Source: Tepidisphaeraceae bacterium | GTDB taxonomy: Bacteria > Planctomycetota > Phycisphaerae > Tepidisphaerales > Tepidisphaeraceae | DNA: 23,162 nt | Assembly: GCA_025450555.1 (NCBI GenBank) | Contig: JANWHF010000280.1 | Coordinates: 1-23,162, forward strand | Direction of reading: 5' to 3' | Shown: one piece after another, positions 14,881 through 23,162 of the stretch | How the letters are laid out: each line of letters opens with the position of its first letter | Numbering within the stretch: the first letter of the stretch is position 1 | Translations under genes and position numbers: made by a program | The notes under the pieces: generated by a model | Told to the model about the DNA's origin: nothing | The model's input: the letters and a program-made list of their open reading frames with translations, nothing else | Database searches by the model: none

Positions 14881-14889
14881 TGCTATACT
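14881..14889 (+). promoter_or_regulatory. Extended -10 promoter for the kinase gene
   Basis: TGCTATACT matches the extended -10 consensus TGnTATAAT with one change. Transcription would start near 14896, 23 nt before GTG 14919. No good -35 is seen, as is usual for extended -10 promoters. Confidence 0.45.
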
Positions 14890-14918
14890 GGGTCAATCGG
14901 ATCTGACATTACGGGCAA

Positions 14919-16421
14919 GTGAGGAGCACGGCGTCGCACAATCAATCCCTGTCATCTGAGGGCGATCCATCGCCGGCCCAGGAGACGGCGTCGATGCCGC
15001 CGAAGGGGCGGCGCGGACATGATTTGCCGGAGCAGATCGGGCCATTTCGGATCATCGAAATCATCGGCCAAGGGGGCATGGGCGTCGTCTACAAAGCCGA
15101 GCAGCGCGAGCCCGTTCGGCGGGTGGTGGCGCTGAAGGTCATCAAGCTTGGCATGGATACGCATGATGTCGTCGCGCGCTTTGAAGCCGAGCGACAGGCG
15201 CTGGCGATGATGTCGCACCCGAATGTCGCGCGGGTCTTCGAGGCGGGCGTGACCGAGCAGGGGCGGCCATACTTTGCGATGGAGTATGTGCCCGGGATTC
15301 CGCTGACCGACTATTGCGATCAGAACCGGCTGACCACGCGCGAGCGGCTCGATCTTTTCATTTCGGTCTGCCAGGCGGTGGGCCACGCGCATCAGAAAGG
15401 CATCATTCATCGCGATCTCAAACCCGGCACCATCCTGGTCAGCATGTTCGATGGGAAGCCGATCCCGAAGGTGATTGACTTCGGCATCGCCAAGGCGGCC
15501 AATCAGGCGCTGACGCAGAAGACTCTTTTCACGCAGACCGGCGCGCTGATTGGGACGCCAGAGTACATGAGTCCCGAACAGGCGCAGACCAGCGGGCTCG
15601 ATGTCGATACGCGAACCGACATTTATTCTCTGGGCGTGATTCTCTATGAGCTTCTGACCGGGCAGGTGCCCTTCGATTCGCAGATGCTTCGCAAGGCAGG
15701 CGTGGATGGCATGGCGCGAATCATTCGCGAAACCGAGCCGCCCAAGCCCAGCACGCGGCTGTCGCTGGCGGGGAATCAGCCTCGTGGCGAATCTTTTGAT
15801 GAAGCCGCGCGCAAGCGCCGATCGGATCCGCGCACGCTATTGCGCGAACTTCGTGGAGATCTGGACTGGATCATCCTTAAAGCGATGGAGAAAGACCGCA
15901 CCCGGCGGTTCGACAGCGCGGGAAGTTTTGCCGAGGATATCCGGCATTACCTGGATAACGAGCCGGTTGCGGCGCGGCCACCGAGCACCGTCTACCGGCT
16001 GAGCAAAATGCTGCGCAAGCACAAGGTCGGCGTGGCTGCCGTCGCGTCGGTCTTGCTGGCGCTGATTCTTGGCGTAATCGGAACGACCGTCGGCATGCTG
16101 CGGGCGCGAGCCGACCGGAATCGCGCGGTGAACGCGGAGAGAATTGCAATTGACCAGCGCAAGATTGCCGAGCAGCAGCGCGCCTTGGCAATGGAGAGCG
16201 AAGCCCGAGCCGACAGCACGATTGCGCATCTGCTGAAAATGAAGGGCGATTTCGCCGGAGCCGAGCCGATGATGCGGCGGTCGCTGGAGATGTATCGCCA
16301 GCTTCGCGGGTCGGAGCATGTCGATGTTGCCGCGGCACTGGATGACCTGGCCTGGCTGCTGGAAGGCACGCCCAAATCAGCCGATGCCGAGCAGGCCGCA
16401 CGAGATTCACTCGCGATGTAA
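14919..16421 (+). CDS. Transmembrane serine/threonine protein kinase with atypical catalytic loop and short TPR tail
   Basis: A 500-residue protein of the Hanks-type kinase family. Kinase domain about 41-350: glycine loop IGQGGMGVVYK (49-59), Lys K73 (VALKVIK), catalytic loop HRDLKPGT (164-171), DFG 187-189 (VIDFGIAK), and GTPEYMSPE (212-220) for the activation segment. The Asn of HRDLKPxN, which binds metal, is Thr171 here. One membrane span follows (about 370-393), then an Arg/Glu/Ala-rich coiled coil (398-435) and barely two TPR-like units (GDFAGAEPMMRRSLEMYRQL, then DVAAALDDLAWLLEG). Related Planctomycete kinases often carry many TPRs, so the tail looks cut short at the TAA after DSLAM. 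GTG 14919 is the longest start; ATG 14994 (MPPKGRRG) has AGGAGA 8 nt upstream and is a strong alternative. It probably phosphorylates proteins at the inner membrane if active. Confidence 0.9.
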   Translation: MRSTASHNQSLSSEGDPSPAQETASMPPKGRRGHDLPEQIGPFRIIEIIGQGGMGVVYKAEQREPVRRVVALKVIKLGMDTHDVVARFEAERQALAMMSHPNVARVFEAGVTEQGRPYFAMEYVPGIPLTDYCDQNRLTTRERLDLFISVCQAVGHAHQKGIIHRDLKPGTILVSMFDGKPIPKVIDFGIAKAANQALTQKTLFTQTGALIGTPEYMSPEQAQTSGLDVDTRTDIYSLGVILYELLTGQVPFDSQMLRKAGVDGMARIIRETEPPKPSTRLSLAGNQPRGESFDEAARKRRSDPRTLLRELRGDLDWIILKAMEKDRTRRFDSAGSFAEDIRHYLDNEPVAARPPSTVYRLSKMLRKHKVGVAAVASVLLALILGVIGTTVGMLRARADRNRAVNAERIAIDQRKIAEQQRALAMESEARADSTIAHLLKMKGDFAGAEPMMRRSLEMYRQLRGSEHVDVAAALDDLAWLLEGTPKSADAEQAARDSLAM

Positions 16422-16516
16422 TCGACAAGCGATTTTCTAATAATCGCCGAACGCACAGTTTCGAGCGTACACTGTCGATAGATCGAAATGACTCCATTGT
16501 TCAAACGTGAAGTTCA

Positions 16517-18490
16517 ATGATGTACGACGGGCGCGCTCTCAACTCTACTGCGGATCGGTCCATGCAGGATGTGCATGGCACCGTTCATGTGCCGCAGGGC
16601 GGAACCTGGCTCCGGCGAGTGCTGGCCTTTACGGGGCCGGCTTACCTGGTTTCGGTCGGCTATATGGACCCGGGCAACTGGGCCACCGATTTGGCCGCGG
16701 GGTCGCGATTTGAATACCGCCTGATCTGGGTGCTGCTGATGAGCAACCTGATGGCGGTGTTGCTTCAGACGCTCTCAGCGCGCCTCGGTGTCGTGACTGG
16801 CCGTGATCTGGCGCAGGCCTGCCATGATAGCTATGGCAAAGCGCTGCGCGGGCTGCTGTTTGTGCTTTGCGAGATCGCGATTGCGGCATGTGACCTGGCC
16901 GAAGTGCTGGGCACAGCGATCGGCATTCACATGCTCTTTCCCGCCATCCCCCTGCTGGCGGCGGTGCTGATCACGGGGCTGGATGTGCTGCTCCTGCTGG
17001 GCATGCAGCGGTGGGGCATGCGCAAGATGGAAATGTTTATCGTCTCGCTGATCTCGATCATCGGGATCTGCTTTGTCGTCGAGATCTTTTTGTGCAAGCC
17101 GGCATGGGGGATGATCGGCGCGGGTTTCGTGCCTTCGCCGCTGTCATCAATAGGCGGGGAGAATTCTTCGCTCTATATCGCAATCAGCATCATCGGCGCG
17201 ACGGTGATGCCGCACAATTTGTACCTTCATTCGTCGCTGGTACAGAGCCGGCGCCTCGATCCCAGTGAAGCGGGGCGAAGGCAGGCATGTCGATTTAATC
17301 TGCTGGACTCCGCGGTGGCGTTAAACATCGCGTTTTTTGTGAATGCGGCAATTTTGATCGTCGCGGCCGCGACGTTTGGACATAGCGGACATCCCGTCGA
17401 TGAATTGGAAGATGCTCATCGGCTGCTGCATGACCTTTTAGGGACGCGCGTCGCGCCGATCGTTTTTGCTTTGGCGCTGATCTGCGCCGGCCAAAGCTCG
17501 ACCATTACCGGAACGCTGGCCGGCCAGATCACGATGGAAGGCTTCCTGCGTTTTCGCATGCGCCCGTGGCTTCGGCGATTGACCACCCGCCTGATGGCGA
17601 TTGTGCCGGCCGTGCTCGTGATCGCGTTCTCGCACGACAATGGGACCAATCGCCTGCTGGTTTTCAGCCAGGTGATTTTGAGCTTACAACTGCCGTTTGC
17701 GATGGTGCCGCTCGTGAAATTCACCAGCAGCCGGGCACGCATGGGGAATTTTGTAAATCCGAAGTGGCTTGCCGGGCTGGCGTGGATTGTGGCGACGATC
17801 ATTATTCTGCTCAATGGCAAACTGGTCGTCGATCAATTTCGAGACTGGCAGAACGATCTTGGGAATTCGGAGTGGATCATCCGCTTTATCGCTTACCCCG
17901 CCGCGTTCGTGATGGCGGCGGTGTTGGCCTGGCTGATCCTCCGGCCCGAGCGCCAGGCGGCGCCGTCGCGCGAGACGCTGCATGTTTCACCACCCTCAGC
18001 GGCGCAGATTCTGGATGCCGCGCAAACGCAAAAGCAGCATTTTCATCGCATTGGCGTGGCTCTGGAAGCGAAGCTCGACGACGCCGCCATGCTCGGGCAG
18101 GCCATCGCGCTGGCCCGCGCGCATCGTGCGGAACTGGTGCTCATGCATATCGTGGAAGGAGCCGCCGGGCAGTGGCATGGCGCGGAAGCGGGCGATGCCG
18201 AGGCACGGCATGATGATGAGTACCTTAATTCGCTTGCGACAAGATTGCGGTCGGAGGTACCGATCGAAGAGGTGCCGGAGATTCGGACCGCGCTTGGGTT
18301 TGGCGATGTCAAGCGCGAGCTGATTCGTCTGGCTCGCCAGCAGAAGCTGGATCTACTCGTGGCAGGGGGCCACGGCCATCGAAAGCTCGGCGACCTTCTC
18401 CGCGGCGAAACAATCAACGGCGTCCGCCACCATCTGGACATCCCCGTGCTGGCGATCCGCTCGACAGGAAAGAAAGACGCGAGCGCCTAA
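16517..18490 (+). CDS. Nramp-family divalent metal transporter fused to a UspA domain
   Basis: A 657-residue inner-membrane protein. The Nramp (MntH-like) part spans about 33-476 with some 11 membrane segments. It carries the metal-site motifs D51-P-G-N-W in TM1 (GYMDPGNWATDLA) and M231-P-H-N in TM6 (GATVMPHNLYLHSSLVQSR), plus GQSSTITGTLAGQITMEGF. These are canonical, so Mn2+/Fe2+ uptake driven by protons is expected. After a short linker, residues 508-648 form a universal stress protein domain ending GGHGHRKLGDLLRGE then INGV, the ATP-binding signature of UspA. Nramp-Usp fusions exist in other bacteria; the Usp part may sense ATP or stress and adjust transport. ATG 16517 has only a weak ribosome binding site (GAAG); ATG 16562 is an alternative. 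The 95-bp gap after the kinase shows no recognisable manganese riboswitch. Confidence 0.93.
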   Translation: MMYDGRALNSTADRSMQDVHGTVHVPQGGTWLRRVLAFTGPAYLVSVGYMDPGNWATDLAAGSRFEYRLIWVLLMSNLMAVLLQTLSARLGVVTGRDLAQACHDSYGKALRGLLFVLCEIAIAACDLAEVLGTAIGIHMLFPAIPLLAAVLITGLDVLLLLGMQRWGMRKMEMFIVSLISIIGICFVVEIFLCKPAWGMIGAGFVPSPLSSIGGENSSLYIAISIIGATVMPHNLYLHSSLVQSRRLDPSEAGRRQACRFNLLDSAVALNIAFFVNAAILIVAAATFGHSGHPVDELEDAHRLLHDLLGTRVAPIVFALALICAGQSSTITGTLAGQITMEGFLRFRMRPWLRRLTTRLMAIVPAVLVIAFSHDNGTNRLLVFSQVILSLQLPFAMVPLVKFTSSRARMGNFVNPKWLAGLAWIVATIIILLNGKLVVDQFRDWQNDLGNSEWIIRFIAYPAAFVMAAVLAWLILRPERQAAPSRETLHVSPPSAAQILDAAQTQKQHFHRIGVALEAKLDDAAMLGQAIALARAHRAELVLMHIVEGAAGQWHGAEAGDAEARHDDEYLNSLATRLRSEVPIEEVPEIRTALGFGDVKRELIRLARQQKLDLLVAGGHGHRKLGDLLRGETINGVRHHLDIPVLAIRSTGKKDASA

Positions 18491-18523
18491 AAAGAAACTC
18501 CCGCGCATCGGTGCGCGGGAGTT
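18489..18523 (-). terminator. Intrinsic terminator between convergent genes
   Basis: AACTCCCGCGCA (18496-18507) and TGCGCGGGAGTT (18512-18523) form a perfect 12-bp stem with the loop TCGG. Read leftward, it is followed by TCTTTTT (18495-18489), which makes a good terminator for the lipoprotein gene. It starts 5 bp after the stop of the Nramp gene and may slow that transcript too, although the rightward side lacks a U-tract. Confidence 0.85.
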
Positions 18524-18552
18524 CAATTCGAAGGTTGGAATGAAGCCGGCGT

Positions 18553-19017
18553 CTACCAATCCTGAAGGTACGTATCAATCGAGTACATCTTGCCGTTCTT
18601 ATACAGCTCGACCTGCTCGACCGGCGTCTTTCCGCCGTTGGTCCAGAAGTAATTGCCGGCATCATCGTAGAGCATCTGAAAATTGATGGTCTTGACGCGC
18701 TGCTTGCCCTTTTCGATCTTGGGAAGCCAGCAGACATACTTGCGGTTCACCCAGATTTCGACGTTATCCCAGTCTTCATCAGAATAGTTGAGCACCTGGA
18801 GGGTGCCCATCAGGAGGTTATATTCCGCGCGTCCCATGGCGGCCCCGCCGCGCGGCGCATCGGCCGTGTAAGGATGCCTTCGCGCCGCATCCGCCGCGAA
18901 CTGCGCCGAAGTCCGCCGGAGATTTGGATCCGAATTCGGAACCAGCGACGGCCTCCCCGCGCAACCCGCCGCCAATCCCAATCCACCGAGCAATGCAATC
19001 GTCAACGATCTGTTCAT
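18553..19017 (-). CDS. Small lipoprotein of unknown function
   Basis: A 154-residue exported lipoprotein. The N terminus MNRSLTIALLGGLGLAAGC has a lipobox LAAGC with C19 as the lipidated residue. Next is a polar linker (SLVPNSDPNLRR, AADAARRHPYTAD). The C-terminal half (about 75-154) has short beta strands (LQVLNYSDEDWDNVEIWVN, YVCWLPKIEKGKQRVKTINF, GKMYSIDTYLQDW), perhaps a small beta-sandwich. I do not recognise the family. ATG 19017 is chosen over the longer frame from 19116 because the lipoprotein signal starts there and GAGG lies 4 nt upstream. It converges with the Nramp gene across a shared terminator and is divergent from the giant repeat protein. Confidence 0.75.
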   Translation of the reverse strand: MNRSLTIALLGGLGLAAGCAGRPSLVPNSDPNLRRTSAQFAADAARRHPYTADAPRGGAAMGRAEYNLLMGTLQVLNYSDEDWDNVEIWVNRKYVCWLPKIEKGKQRVKTINFQMLYDDAGNYFWTNGGKTPVEQVELYKNGKMYSIDTYLQDW

Positions 19018-19212
19018 GATGCCTCGCGTCCAAAAAACAACGTGCGACCGCCAAAGATGGCGTCGCAGAAGTGTTATCGGACGAAAGGGCAGGTTTTGTT
19101 CAGCGATAAGCACCATGGCCCGGTGTGCGTTTGTTCAATCTCGGCCAGTCGCTCAACAGTTCATGTCGGCAGGCGTGGTCACCTTCAGATGCGATGGCTG
19201 GCCGATTTGGAA

Positions 19213-19242
19213 TTGGAAAATACGGTTCCGATGGGCTATAAA
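19213..19242 (+). promoter_or_regulatory. Sigma70-like promoter for the giant repeat protein
   Basis: TTGGAA (19213-19218) and TATAAA (19237-19242) are 18 nt apart. Transcription from about 19249 would leave a leader of roughly 94 nt before GTG 19343. The rest of the 325-bp gap (19018-19342) shows no gene. Confidence 0.45.
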
Positions 19243-19325
19243 ACCGGTCCTCAGGTCTTCCCGTTGTCAGTTCATGGGGGGCGGCCACTTTCACCCTCCA
19301 TTTCGCCAGTGATCTGTAGTTTTAG

Positions 19326-19334
19326 AGGAGGAGG
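19326..19334 (+). promoter_or_regulatory. Strong ribosome binding site for GTG 19343
   Basis: AGGAGGAGG ends 8 nt before the GTG. It decides the start and makes the GTG credible although no ATG exists before the surface signature. Confidence 0.7.
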
Positions 19335-19342
19335 CGGCGGCT

Positions 19343-22300
19343 GTGACTCATCAAGAGAAGGGTTCGCATATCGTGCACGGAAAATTCCGCCGAAGCTGGC
19401 GATGGAATCGCAACGTCAGCCGACCTGAAATTATTTTGACGGCTGCCGTCCGCCCCTGCGCCCAATCGCTGGAGCGGCGGATGCTGCTGTCGGCTTCGGC
19501 GGCGATGGTGGCCGATATCAACCAGACGACGGCGAGTTCCAATGTCTCGTCGTTGGCAAACTTGGGAAATGGGAAAGTGGTCTTCTTTGCCAACGATGGG
19601 TATCGCGGCGAAGAACCGTTCGTGACCGATGGGACAGCGGCGGGAACGACGCTTCTCAAAGACATCGATCCGGGCCCCGCAGATTCGACGCCCCACCAGG
19701 GGATCCAGCAAACAAATTATCAAACTGCGGTTGTGGCCAATGGCCGGCTCTTTTTCGATGCGACCGACGGTGTTGATGGCTATGAGCTTTGGACCACCGA
19801 CGGAACGCCCGGCGGCACAATGCTTGTCAAAGATATTAATCCCGGCAGCGCCAGTTCCAATCCGACACAGATGGTGGCTGTCGGGAAAATTGTCTTCTTC
19901 GTCGCCAACGATGGGACCGACGGTCCGCAGCTTTGGAAAAGCGATGGCACGTCAGCCGGCAGCGCGATGGTAACCACTATTGGAACCTTGCCAAGTCCAG
20001 GCATTCAGCTTGGTGTGGGCTTGAACGGCCGGCTCTTTTTCACCGCTGATGATGGCGTCCACGGCGATGAGCTCTGGTCCTCCGACGGCACCGCCGCGGG
20101 CACGGAGATGGTCCGGGACATCAATCCAGGCGCGGGCTCTTCTTACCCCGGCGCGCTGACCGTCAGCGGACCACAACTGTTCTTTACCGCCAATGATGGG
20201 ACGGACGGAAGTGAATTATGGGCTACCGATGGCACTGCAACCGGCACCCATCTGGTAGCCGATCTGGCACCCGGCAGTGCATCTTCTGATCTACGGCAAC
20301 TGACCGACGTGAACGGAACGCTTTTCCTTGAAGATTGGATCGGCTCTACCACCGATTTGTACAAGAGCGATGGCACCAGCGCGGAGACCGTTTTGGTTCG
20401 CTCTTTTAACACCGGTCTCGCAATCGGCAGCATGATTGACTATGGCGGCCGCGACTATTTCATCGCCAATGACGGAGTCAGCGGAAATGAATTGTGGCAG
20501 AGCGATGGCACGATTGCCGGCACGACACAGGTGGCCGATCTTGCGCCGGGAGGCGCGTCGGCCTTTCCCAATGCGACCGGATTGCTGACCGTCGCGGGAT
20601 CAAATTTGTTTTTTGCCGCGGATGCGGGGGGAGGGGAGCAACTTTTTGTTATCGATGCGGTCGGCGCTGCTCCGACTGCGATTTCGCCCGCCGGGTCTGT
20701 TGAACTCGGGGGCTACTTGGGAATTCCGCCTCATTTCGCAGCAGTCGGATCCGGCGTGTACTTTAGTGGTTTTTCTTTGGCTGCCGGCGCTGAACTGTGG
20801 CACAGCGATGGCACAGCCGCGGGCACCGGCATGGTTGCCGACATCAATAATGCGATAACGATCGGATCGAACCCCAGCTCGCCCACGGAGATCAACGGGC
20901 ACGGCATATTTGCCGCCGACGATTCGATCCACGGCATTGAACTTTGGGTCACCGACGGCTCCGCGGGCGGCACGGCCCTCCTGAAGGATATTGTTCCCGG
21001 ACCTGGCAACGGCCTGGCGCGGGGTCCCATCGGCCCCTCGTTCATTCCGGCGCGGCTGGGAAACTATTTCTACTTCGCGGCCGGTCCCGCCAATGGACAG
21101 ATCTGGCGAACCGATGGCACTACCGACGGCACGACGCTTTGCCTCTCATTCCAGTCAACGTCAGGCGGCATCTCCCAACTCACTTCCATCAACGGCTCGC
21201 TCTACTTCTTTGCCGACGACGGCACGGGAACAGCCCTGTACGTCAGTGACGGCACCCCCAGCGGCACCACAAGGCTCCGGTACCTTCTTCCACCATTGCT
21301 AAACGATTACCAACCCGCTGCATCAGAATTCTCGGCCGTTGTAAGCCGCGTGATCTTCGCAGCAACTGATAGCTCCCATGGAACCGAACCGTGGGTAACC
21401 GATGGCACGCCCGCCGGCACCATGCTTCTCCAGGATATCAATACCGGCACCTTTTCTTCGCTGCCGACCGAGTTCCATGGACTTCAGCGGTTCGTCAATT
21501 TGGGAACTGCCGCCTATTTTGTCGCACAATCCCAGGCAGGCCTGGCGCTCTGGCGGACGGATGGAACATCAACAGGAACGTCTGTCGTCAAGAATTTCAC
21601 GGCTGCCAACGTCTCCGGCGTTGATTACCTGACATCCTTTAAAAGTAGTCTCTATTTCTCTACGTATGTTGGATTGACCTATGGCCAGGGCGGCGACCTT
21701 TGGACCAGCGATGGCACGGCCAGCGGAACGCTTTTGCTCGAAAGCTTCCCGAGCAACACGGACCTGGCCGCCCCGTCCAGTTTAACCGTCGTGGGCGACA
21801 CGCTTTTCTTTTTCGCTGCTCCGTCGGCCGCCAGCGGCCCAGAAGCCCTTTTTGCTTCCGATGGCACGGCTGCTGGCACGATCCTGGTCCCGGGCACGGG
21901 CACGAGCCAGGCAGGCTACCCGCCTTTCAACCTCGCCAACGTCCAGGGAACGCTTTACTTCACGGCGCGCGATCAAGGCGGCGATTCGCAGCTTTGGAGA
22001 GTAGATCAGTCCTCTCAGGCAGGCATATCGGTCGAAAGCATTTGGCCAGCCACGCCGGGCATTACTTTGTCCAATCCATCCAACCTTGTCGGCTTGGATG
22101 GCACTCCCTTTTTTCAGGCGACCGATCAGGCCCACGGCGCGGAACTATGGAAACTGAATCTGCTGCAGGCCAACGCCGGGGGTCCGTATCTGGCCACAGG
22201 CGCTATCCAATTGAATGCGTCCGCCAGCCGGGATTCCAATCCCGGTTATCCCCTTGCCTATTCCTGGGACCTCGATGGCGATGGAATTTTCGGGGAAACG

Positions 22301-23162
22301 GGGTCGGCCGCCCTCCAGGGCAATGAGACGGGCGTGACGCCCACCTACTTTGCAAATCAGGTCTATCCAGGAGTCTATCCGGTAAGCGTTCAAGTCAACG
22401 GCTCCTGGCAGAACACCGCGACGGCTACGTCCTATGTCACAGTCCCGCCGCTCCCGCACTTTGCCGGTGATACCTTAACCTTTGACGCGATAGCCAAAGC
22501 ATCCATCCAATCCTGGACCATCGACTGGGGCGATGGGACGCCGGTGGAGAATTACACGGGCAACATGACCTCCATTTCCCATCTTTTTGCGACCGCTTCG
22601 GGAGCCAGTCCGTTCATGGTCCAGTTTTCTCCCGTCGGCGTGAACGGTGCGATCGAGCCGCTGCCGATGCCAGTGACCATCTATGCCGACCCGGTCCTCA
22701 ATAACGGAGTGCTTTACCTGACAGGCACGAGTGGGAGCGATGTCGCAACCGCTGCCAATGCTGGCGGCGATTTTTTTGTTGGCCTGAACCGCGCTACTCG
22801 CCAGTACAACAGCTCGCTCATCTCGCGCTTCGTCTACACCGACGGCGGCGGCAATGACCAGATCAGCCTGCGCGACAGCTTTTTAGCCTCGCTCAATCTT
22901 TCGACCGGCAACGACTCGATCATCAATACTAGCGCAACCGCCACCGTCAATCCCGGCACCGGCAAGATCAGCGTCGATGTTTCCTATGGCGGCAGCATCA
23001 CCTTTGCCGCCTCCAGCGGCTCGGGCATCCGACAGGTCCAACTCTCCAGCATCAGCATTTCCGGGAATGCCAAGGTCCTCTTCGCCAACTCCAGCGCCAC
23101 CCTCGGCGACTACTCTCATCACGCCAACCGCAATGTCGCTGTGGTGGATGCCGGCGGCCTGA
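19343..23162 (+). CDS. Giant secreted ELWxxDGT-repeat protein with LEPR-XLL signal, cut by window edge
   Basis: The frame is open from GTG 19343 to the window end (1273 complete codons, stop not reached). A basic leader (1-41) is followed by SLERRMLLSA (42-51), the same signature as in the two beta-helix proteins. Residues about 55-950 hold 15 clear copies of a repeat whose core is (E/Q/D/A)LW-x-(S/T)DGT-x-x-GT, for example ELWTTDGTPGGT, QLWKSDGTSAGS, ELWSSDGTAAGT and DLWTSDGTASGT, plus three decayed ones, spaced some 40-90 residues. This probably forms beta-propeller-like blades. Next are a PKD-like domain (AGGPYLATG, YSWDLDGDGIFGE), a second one (TFDAIAKASIQSWTIDWGDGTP), and the start of a Gly/Asn/Asp-rich beta-helix-like tract (TDGGGNDQISL, GNDSIINTS). 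Likely a cell-surface adhesion or structural protein; no catalytic site is seen. Confidence 0.88.
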   Translation, partial: MTHQEKGSHIVHGKFRRSWRWNRNVSRPEIILTAAVRPCAQSLERRMLLSASAAMVADINQTTASSNVSSLANLGNGKVVFFANDGYRGEEPFVTDGTAAGTTLLKDIDPGPADSTPHQGIQQTNYQTAVVANGRLFFDATDGVDGYELWTTDGTPGGTMLVKDINPGSASSNPTQMVAVGKIVFFVANDGTDGPQLWKSDGTSAGSAMVTTIGTLPSPGIQLGVGLNGRLFFTADDGVHGDELWSSDGTAAGTEMVRDINPGAGSSYPGALTVSGPQLFFTANDGTDGSELWATDGTATGTHLVADLAPGSASSDLRQLTDVNGTLFLEDWIGSTTDLYKSDGTSAETVLVRSFNTGLAIGSMIDYGGRDYFIANDGVSGNELWQSDGTIAGTTQVADLAPGGASAFPNATGLLTVAGSNLFFAADAGGGEQLFVIDAVGAAPTAISPAGSVELGGYLGIPPHFAAVGSGVYFSGFSLAAGAELWHSDGTAAGTGMVADINNAITIGSNPSSPTEINGHGIFAADDSIHGIELWVTDGSAGGTALLKDIVPGPGNGLARGPIGPSFIPARLGNYFYFAAGPANGQIWRTDGTTDGTTLCLSFQSTSGGISQLTSINGSLYFFADDGTGTALYVSDGTPSGTTRLRYLLPPLLNDYQPAASEFSAVVSRVIFAATDSSHGTEPWVTDGTPAGTMLLQDINTGTFSSLPTEFHGLQRFVNLGTAAYFVAQSQAGLALWRTDGTSTGTSVVKNFTAANVSGVDYLTSFKSSLYFSTYVGLTYGQGGDLWTSDGTASGTLLLESFPSNTDLAAPSSLTVVGDTLFFFAAPSAASGPEALFASDGTAAGTILVPGTGTSQAGYPPFNLANVQGTLYFTARDQGGDSQLWRVDQSSQAGISVESIWPATPGITLSNPSNLVGLDGTPFFQATDQAHGAELWKLNLLQANAGGPYLATGAIQLNASASRDSNPGYPLAYSWDLDGDGIFGETGSAALQGNETGVTPTYFANQVYPGVYPVSVQVNGSWQNTATATSYVTVPPLPHFAGDTLTFDAIAKASIQSWTIDWGDGTPVENYTGNMTSISHLFATASGASPFMVQFSPVGVNGAIEPLPMPVTIYADPVLNNGVLYLTGTSGSDVATAANAGGDFFVGLNRATRQYNSSLISRFVYTDGGGNDQISLRDSFLASLNLSTGNDSIINTSATATVNPGTGKISVDVSYGGSITFAASSGSGIRQVQLSSISISGNAKVLFANSSATLGDYSHHANRNVAVVDAGGL

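Noticed and set aside
16422..16516. Possible manganese riboswitch before the Nramp gene
   Set aside because: The gap is about 95 bp and no yybP-ykoY-like conserved loops or stem pattern could be seen.
19018..19116. N-terminal extension of the lipoprotein (start at 19116)
   Set aside because: It would bury the lipoprotein signal peptide 33 residues inside the protein; the ATG at 19017 has its own ribosome binding site.

Overview
The window looks like chromosomal DNA of a Planctomycetota bacterium, most likely class Phycisphaerae. The call rests on three secreted proteins with an N-terminal LE-R-R-x-LLS(A/T) signature (LERRVLLST, LESRRLLSA, LERRMLLSA; named LEPR-XLL in RefSeq), a serine/threonine kinase of the kinase-TM-TPR type common in Planctomycetes, an ELWxxDGT-repeat secreted protein, and repeat-rich spacers. 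This is inference from protein style; no rRNA or tRNA gene was seen.

Layout. Left part (1-5044): the N-terminal part of DEAH helicase HrpA (minus, runs off the left edge), a two-domain 6-pyruvoyl-tetrahydropterin synthase/QueD-like protein (minus), then gyrB (plus). Middle-left (5071-9326), all minus: two PilZ proteins in one probable operon (a single-domain PilZ protein and a YcgR-like protein), a cytoplasmic serine hydrolase of the beta-lactamase/DD-peptidase fold, a 319-bp foldback element, a secreted PI-PLC/GDPD-like phosphodiesterase, a cluster of hairpin repeats, and ybaB/ebfC. Middle (9336-14429), minus: two paralogous secreted right-handed beta-helix proteins in tandem. The upstream copy carries a Ser-rich linker and a CBM6-like module that the other lacks. 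Between them lies a vapD gene interrupted by two frameshifts. Right part: a serine/threonine kinase with Thr in place of the catalytic-loop Asn and a short TPR tail (plus), a fused Nramp-UspA metal transporter (plus), a small lipoprotein (minus, convergent, with a shared terminator), and the first 1273 residues of a giant ELWxxDGT-repeat surface protein (plus, runs off the right edge).

Functional themes: core DNA/RNA machinery (HrpA, GyrB, YbaB), c-di-GMP-responsive PilZ proteins, and an extracellular or surface set (two beta-helix proteins, the phosphodiesterase, the giant repeat protein). No CRISPR array, prophage, transposase or obvious defence island is present. The least explained material is non-coding: the 319-bp foldback (7561-7879), the ~75-bp hairpins at 1190-1264 and 8810-8882, and a REP-like palindrome read in frame inside a leader peptide (14332-14360).
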